The position numbers were made by a program, and so were the translations under genes. DNA of 64,000 nt from NCBI RefSeq assembly GCF_027409185.1, contig NC_084465.1, positions 34,265,864 to 34,329,863 on the forward strand, written 5' to 3'. Under the pieces are notes generated by a model. The model did no database searches. It saw only the letters and a list, made by a program, of their open reading frames with translations, and was not told the origin of the DNA. The stretch comes from Cynocephalus volans (taxonomy: Eukaryota > Chordata > Mammalia > Dermoptera > Cynocephalidae). Numbering within the stretch: position 1 is the first letter of the stretch; each line of letters starts with the position of its first letter. Positions 62,001-64,000 of the stretch are shown here, one piece after another.

Positions 62001-62671
62001 CTTGCCCCAGTTTACAGCAAGAAGATATACCTAGATCCATTAAGTCTGTGTGTGTGTGTATGTGAGTGTTTTTATAGATTTTTTAAAAAATTATATATCT
62101 CTTTAAGTATTGCTTGATTGCTGTGCATCCTCTTTCTAGTAAAGTACCCATACAAGCAGTTTTACTCAGGGAGTCTAAGAACCTCGCTCCTGCCCCCGAA
62201 AGCTTACCCATGGACCCCAGAGTCAAGTTTTCCTTCATCCCAATTATTTGTATACAAGACATCCCCAAGTTTCTTACTTTACAGGTCATGCTTTCATATG
62301 ACTTTGCTGTGGTTTTTTCACTTAGCCCCAGGAATATCAGTATAAAAGACACAGGAGAAATCAGGATTGGGAAATTGTAAATTGTGAATTGATGGTGGGA
62401 TCATATTAAGGGGCAAAATTGATGATTTTTAAACTCTTTGTAAGATTTGTCTCCCTTTTGGGTTACTCTACATTAGAAATTATTGATTTACAGATACTTT
62501 GTATTTTATAATGTTAGTTTTAGAGATTATCATTATCATCAGTCATTTAAAAAAAAAAAAACCTTCAACCCTTTCTTTTTCTTCAGATGTGGCACCATTT
62601 ATTGAGTTTCTGAAGGCCATACAAGATGGGACAATAGTCTTAATGGGAACATATGATGATGGCGCAACCAA
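41068..62671 (+). CDS. FAM3C: FAM3C (ILEI) coding sequence, 5' part, seven coding exons
   Basis: Spliced coding sequence joins 41068-41080, 45034-45138, 52416-52445, 53167-53290, 59052-59110, 60396-60446 and 62587-62671. The 467 nt encode residues 1-155 plus two bases of codon 156 and continue past the window. Seen: residues 1-24 form a signal peptide (basic start, then a long hydrophobic run, [20 protein letters not shown]), then a short linker, then the FAM3 globular (GG/PANDER-like lectin-fold) domain from about residue 55. Cys58, Cys64 and Cys86 are present; in the family these pair in disulfides. Known: FAM3C is a secreted cytokine-like protein linked to epithelial-mesenchymal transition, bone and retina; human length is 227 residues. 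The match to human FAM3C as I recall it is near-identical; Thr33 (human Ala) and Leu116 (human Val) appear to differ. All junctions keep frame and have GT...AG borders, so this is a functional gene and not a retrocopy. Identification is very sure; species is not. Confidence 0.97.
42895..43080 (+). repeat. MIR SINE
   Basis: GCTGCCACTGACTAGTTATG, TGACCTTAGGCAAGTGATCT, TTTTTCTTATTTGTAAAATG, AGCACTCAGTAAATGG in MIR order, sense. Confidence 0.75.
43622..43735 (-). mobile_element. Antisense L1 3' end fragment
   Basis: GACCAGTTCTAGGTTTATGG, CAAAATTGAGAGGGAAGGTG, GATTTTCCATTACCTCCTCC match an old L1 3' end in antisense. Confidence 0.55.
43965..44065 (+). repeat. MIR SINE fragment
   Basis: GATTACTGGATTTTGGTCCT, GAGTTGCCACTGATTTATCT, TCTTGGGCAGTTACCTCAGC read as MIR in sense. 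Confidence 0.6.
45034..45138 (+). CDS. FAM3C: FAM3C exon 3, signal-peptide exon
   Basis: 105-nt exon, acceptor TTTTGTCTAG, donor GTAAGT at 45139. It encodes residues 5-39, including nearly all of the hydrophobic signal peptide and the start of the linker after it ([14 protein letters not shown]). Phase 1 at both ends. Residue 33 is Thr; I recall Ala in human. Confidence 0.95.
46245..46415 (+). mobile_element. MER5A-like hAT relic
   Basis: GAATGCAGATTCTGACTCAT, GAGATTCTGCATTTCTAACA, AGTTCCCAGGTGATGCTGAG and TGGACCACATACTGAGTATC in MER5A order. Confidence 0.75.
46522..46900 (+). mobile_element. Tigger-type (TcMar) non-autonomous element
   Basis: CAGTCAGTACTTCTTATC at the left and the GAGAATCTGCAGATTTTGG, ATCCACAGGTGTCCTGGAGC, CAATCCCTTGAGAGACTATA part at the right are the ends of a Tigger-type element; the middle has GTATTAGGTATTATATGTAA-like order and ATTTAAAGTATACGGGAGG. 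It is interrupted at 46732-46813 by a second small transposon. Confidence 0.75.
46732..46813. mobile_element. Small mariner-like element nested in the Tigger relic
   Basis: 82 bp with imperfect inverted ends: left CGAGGGGTCTTCAAGAAGTT, right AACTTTTTGAAGTACCCTCC, which is GGAGGGTACTTCAAAAAGTT when reversed. Size, ends and a TA next to the right end (46814-46815; CA at the left) fit a mariner-type MITE of about 80 bp. Removing it restores the Tigger reading GCAAA...TACTACACC. Confidence 0.7.
47770..48370 (+). mobile_element. L2 LINE fragment
   Basis: GAGTGATTCTCTTAAAACTC, GGGTAAAATCCAAACTCCCT, CTAGACCACCTCTCAGATGA, CTCGGCCTTTGCTCCTGCTG, GAATTAATCTTGAGGGCAAT and GATGGTAAATGCTGACTGAA follow L2 order, sense. 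The ORFs in it (47804-48316) are chance. Confidence 0.75.
49060..49239 (-). mobile_element. Antisense old L1 3' UTR relic
   Basis: Related to 23395-23720: shared strings TTTTGAGATGATTGTAGATT, AAGAAGTAATACAGAGAGAT, GTAACATCTTATGAAACTAT, GTCACGACCAGG. Confidence 0.65.
49250..49314 (+). mobile_element. 65-bp LINE-1 stub with target-site duplication
   Basis: Matches the last part of the L1 3' end at 23259-23330 (CACAGATAATGATATTCAAC, CTCTGTACAACCAACTATGT, TACAATTAAAAAAG). It is flanked by an exact TATTCATGAT duplication (49240-49249 and 49315-49324). An extremely 5'-truncated L1 insertion in sense orientation with the gene. Confidence 0.8.
50060..50784 (+). mobile_element. L2 LINE fragment
   Basis: CTCAGGTCTCTTCTCTTTTG, GATTCCTCCCATTCCATCAC, TGGTCCATTCCCAAGTCTTG, CTACCTTTGTTTGGGCTACT and GAACCCTCTGCAGTCAGAGG follow the L2 order, sense. 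The 133-codon ORF at 50390-50791 lies inside and has no conserved domain. Confidence 0.65.
50785..50935 (+). repeat. MIR SINE
   Basis: GACTTTGAAAACTAGCTCTG, GCCAGTTACTAATGACTTAG, AAACCTCTCTATCTTCAGTT, TTTATCTTTGGAATGATG in MIR order, sense. Confidence 0.7.
52416..52445 (+). CDS. FAM3C: FAM3C exon 4, 30-nt microexon
   Basis: Only 30 nt, encoding [10 protein letters not shown] (residues 40-49). Acceptor is a T-rich tract ending TTTTTTTAG; donor is GTAAGT at 52446. It is phase 1 on both sides, so leaving it out would delete ten residues of the linker between signal peptide and globular domain without a frameshift. The peptide matches the known FAM3C sequence at this point, which confirms that such a small exon is real. 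Confidence 0.95.
52446..53166 (+). other. FAM3C: FAM3C intron 4 (721 bp)
   Basis: Short intron without an identified repeat. 52930-53000 is a TTTG/TTG-rich low-complexity tract. The ORFs crossing exon 5 on the minus strand are shadows. Confidence 0.9.
53167..53290 (+). CDS. FAM3C: FAM3C exon 5, start of the globular domain
   Basis: 124-nt exon after a TCTCCCAAAG acceptor, donor GTGAGT at 53291. It encodes residues 50-91 and carries Cys58, Cys64 and Cys86, three of the conserved FAM3 cysteines. Enters in phase 1 and leaves in phase 2, so it cannot be skipped alone without a frameshift; exons 5 and 6 together (183 nt) can. Confidence 0.96.
53550..53800 (+). mobile_element. hAT-type relic
   Basis: TAGTAGCCACTAGACACATG, AAATTAATTAAAATTAAAAG, CAGTTAAGTGCTCAGTGGCC, ACACATGGCTCAAAGTCACT resemble a common mammalian hAT element. 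Family not named. Confidence 0.55.
54600..55362 (+). mobile_element. LINE-1, 5'-truncated, sense to FAM3C (intron 5)
   Basis: Starts in ORF2 near the C-terminus (ATGCTCAACATCACTCAGCA) and runs through the cysteine-box region (CTGGTGAGGTTGCAGAGAAA) and the full 3' UTR to an A-tail at 55352-55361. It resembles the antisense L1 at the left edge of the window more than the two older sense copies, so it is one of the younger inserts here. Its 3' end is AT-rich and offers AATAAA-like signals in the gene's orientation. Target-site duplication not clear. Confidence 0.9.
55810..56255 (-). mobile_element. L2 LINE fragment
   Basis: Antisense order: CATGGAACTTACAGTCTAAT, GTGTAACGAATAGTGG-like segment, GAAGACAGCCAGGTAAGGAG, AACATTCTAGACAGAAGGAA, GCATGGTCTAAGGCCCTCAA, CTAGGCCCTGTAGGAAATTG. 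Confidence 0.65.
56512..56702 (+). mobile_element. MER20-like hAT relic
   Basis: GTGCATCTTAATGGAGGTGA, TTTGCTCCCCAGGGGATATT, GGGTTGTCACAACTGTGTTA, GCTGTTAAACATCCTTGAGT, CACAAGAATTATCAGGCC, AAGTTTGAGAACTCC in MER20 order. Confidence 0.75.
57935..58265 (-). mobile_element. Antisense old L1 3' UTR relic
   Basis: GACATAATTCACATACCATA, AAATATATAGTCACTGG, CTCTGCCATAGTCAATTTTA, GAACATTTTCATAACTTG, TCTATAGATTTGCCTACTTT match L1M 3' sequence in antisense; same type as 31140-31690. Confidence 0.65.
59052..59110 (+). CDS. FAM3C: FAM3C exon 6
   Basis: 59-nt exon, acceptor TTCCTCTTCAG, donor GTAAGA at 59111. It encodes residues 91-111 ([21 protein letters not shown] with split end codons), part of the beta core of the FAM3 fold. 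Phase 2 in, phase 1 out. Confidence 0.95.
59111..60395 (+). other. FAM3C: FAM3C intron 6 (1.29 kb)
   Basis: No identifiable repeat except a short TG/T-rich tract (59948-59970) and a G-rich patch at 60032-60062 that loosely resembles an L1 3' UTR purine tract. Confidence 0.85.
60396..60446 (+). CDS. FAM3C: FAM3C exon 7
   Basis: 51-nt exon, acceptor TCTCTTTTAG, donor GTAAGT at 60447. It encodes [16 protein letters not shown] with split codons at both ends (residues 111-128). Leu116 replaces the Val I recall in human. Symmetric phase 1; loss would remove 17 residues in frame, but from the folded core. Confidence 0.95.
60447..62586 (+). other. FAM3C: FAM3C intron 7 (2.14 kb)
   Basis: No repeat that I can name. 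A locally GC-rich patch at 61020-61150 stands out from the AT-rich intron. The overlapping ORFs at 62083-62380 on both strands have no family signature and no splice context. Confidence 0.85.
62587..62671 (+). CDS. FAM3C: FAM3C exon 8, last coding exon in the window
   Basis: 85-nt exon, acceptor TTTTTCTTCAG, donor GTATGT at 62672 (weaker than the others: T instead of A at +4). It encodes residues 128-155 (from D-V-A-P-F-I-E-F to D-D-G-A-T) plus AA of codon 156, expected to be Lys. The rest of the protein, including the residues after position 156 and the last conserved cysteines, is encoded downstream of position 64000. Confidence 0.95.
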
Positions 62672-64000
62672 GTATGTGGAGTTAAAACTTTATACAACTT
62701 CTTGGAGCTGTAATTTAAACTAAAAAAACAATACATTTTCACTGGAAAAATATTTGTAAAATAGAGCAAAGTGATCCAACTATCAGATAAATACTACTAG
62801 CTTTTTTTTGGGGGGGGGGTTTGTTTTCTTCTTGTCTTTCTAAGTAAATGTTTATCATGCATATATAGTTATGACATTAGAATCACATTGTACATAAACT
62901 GTTTTATACTTTCTTTATATTCTGTTTTTAACAGCCTTAAATTGTTTTCCCTGGCATTAATATTCTTCGGTAGCATTTTTCATGGTTCACCAACAGTTCC
63001 TCTTAAGGGCTCACCTTTATTTAAAAGCTCGTCTGATGCTGCCAAATTTTTTCATCTTATAAATAACATTGTGATAAACCTTCTTTTATATGATATCTTT
63101 TGCAACTTTGAGTATGTCTTTAAGGTGAATTTCTAGAAGTGGGAATTAACTGTCAAAGATACAGGTGTGATATATTTTTCATAAAGTTTAATAGATGGTA
63201 GTTTTGTAACTTTTTTCCATAAAATTGTATATGTTGTAAAAAATTTGGACGATATAGAAAAACACAAAGAAGAAAAATTATAGCTCATCTCACTACCCAG
63301 GGATAACTATCGGTGATATTTTAGTTTCCATTCCAGACAACTTAATGGACATATTTTCTTTATTTTAAATATTTGGAATGATAGTATGTATAGCATGCCT
63401 TTTCACTTAAGTGGTGACTATTTTCCCATATCGTTAAATGTTCCTCATAATAGAATTGTTCATGTCTGCCTAGTCTAGTTTTTAAATGTGTCATGATTTA
63501 TAATCTGTTTAATAGGATTCCTACTGTTGGAATCATAAGCTATTTTCAGTTTTTCATACTTAGCAAAATGAACTGTCTAAAAATTTTTTAAACAATCCAT
63601 GTGTATGGTTCCTTAAGATAAAATTTTTTGAAGTGGGATTGTTGAATTAAGGATGTACACTTTAAAAAAACAGATTTTAAACAATTTGTACTAATTTTAT
63701 GTTTTTCTCAGAAGTTTCATGGCACTGATTGTTAATTTTTTAACAGTTCCAATTCTAAGAGTTTCAAAAGGATCTTGTTTCAACATTTCTTTCTTTGATT
63801 ACTGGTGAAATTGGATTTTTTCCACAAGATTTTTGGCCTTTACTTTGTAAATTGTGTTTTGACCATTTAAGTTGACCCATATTGATTTGTAAGAGCCCTT
63901 TATATATTAAGGACATTAACCATTTCTCATGTTAAAAATGTATTTTTTTGGTACCTCATTTGCTTTGAATTTTGTTAATTTATGGTGCTTTTTGACTTTT
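62672..64000 (+). other. FAM3C: FAM3C intron 8, running off the window
   Basis: Begins with GTATGT. A T8G10 homopolymer pair lies at 62802-62819. From about 63200 to the end the sequence reads like a very old LINE relic (short mean-frame matches in the antisense direction, much decayed), but I cannot assign a family. No further FAM3C exon is visible before the edge. Confidence 0.8.
62802..62819 (+). repeat. T8G10 homopolymer pair
   Basis: Eight T then ten G bases in intron 8, about 130 bp past the exon 8 donor. Confidence 0.8.

Noticed and set aside
62083..62380. Three overlapping ORFs in intron 7 as an extra FAM3C exon
   Set aside because: No peptide match to FAM3C, no need for extra residues (exon 7 joins exon 8 in frame), no good splice sites around it.
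1..64000. CRISPR arrays, operons, phage or insertion-sequence systems
   Set aside because: No direct-repeat array or prokaryotic gene layout; everything points to a mammalian nuclear locus.

Overview
The window is nuclear DNA from a placental mammal. Genes are split by GT...AG introns, the single promoter is a CpG island, and most of the remaining DNA is decayed LINE-1, L2, MIR, MaLR LTR and hAT/Tigger-type relics known from eutherian genomes. I saw no Alu, B1/B2 or carnivore tRNA-Lys SINE. That argues against a higher primate, mouse or dog/cat, but I cannot name the species.

Region 1-28.5 kb holds no functional gene that I can see. It is a repeat-rich flank: an antisense L1 running off the left edge (1-2176) beside an older antisense L1 piece; an MLT1A-like LTR split by a younger solo LTR (3742-4552); an MLT1K-like LTR; an L2; a degraded sense L1 (about 7585-12245) cut in two by a processed pseudogene of TRIP13 (10217-11622, minus strand); three MaLR LTRs in a row (12973-14477); a 4.1 kb 5'-truncated sense L1 (19245-23340); and further LTR, L1 and MIR pieces. 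In human the FAM3C 5' flank faces a broad gene-poor interval towards PTPRZ1, which fits.

Region 28.6-64 kb is the 5' two thirds of FAM3C (ILEI, a secreted FAM3-family protein) on the plus strand. The CpG-island promoter and untranslated exon 1 end at a GT donor at 29073. Exon 2 (41026-41080) carries the start codon. Exons 3-8 end at 45138, 52445, 53290, 59110, 60446 and 62671. Joined, they give 467 coding nucleotides, that is codons 1-155 plus two bases of codon 156, with every junction in frame and every intron GT...AG. The family protein is 227 residues in human, so the last roughly 72 residues and the 3' UTR lie beyond the right edge. The introns hold old repeats: a second copy of the upstream solo LTR, an ERVL-type LTR, hAT and Tigger relics, L2/MIR, and a 5'-truncated L1.

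I found no sign of a new biological system. The points most worth a second look are the TRIP13 retrocopy inside an L1, the nested transposons with readable target-site duplications, a six-codon upstream ORF before the FAM3C start, and the run of symmetric phase-1 exons whose skipping would change secretion without breaking the frame.
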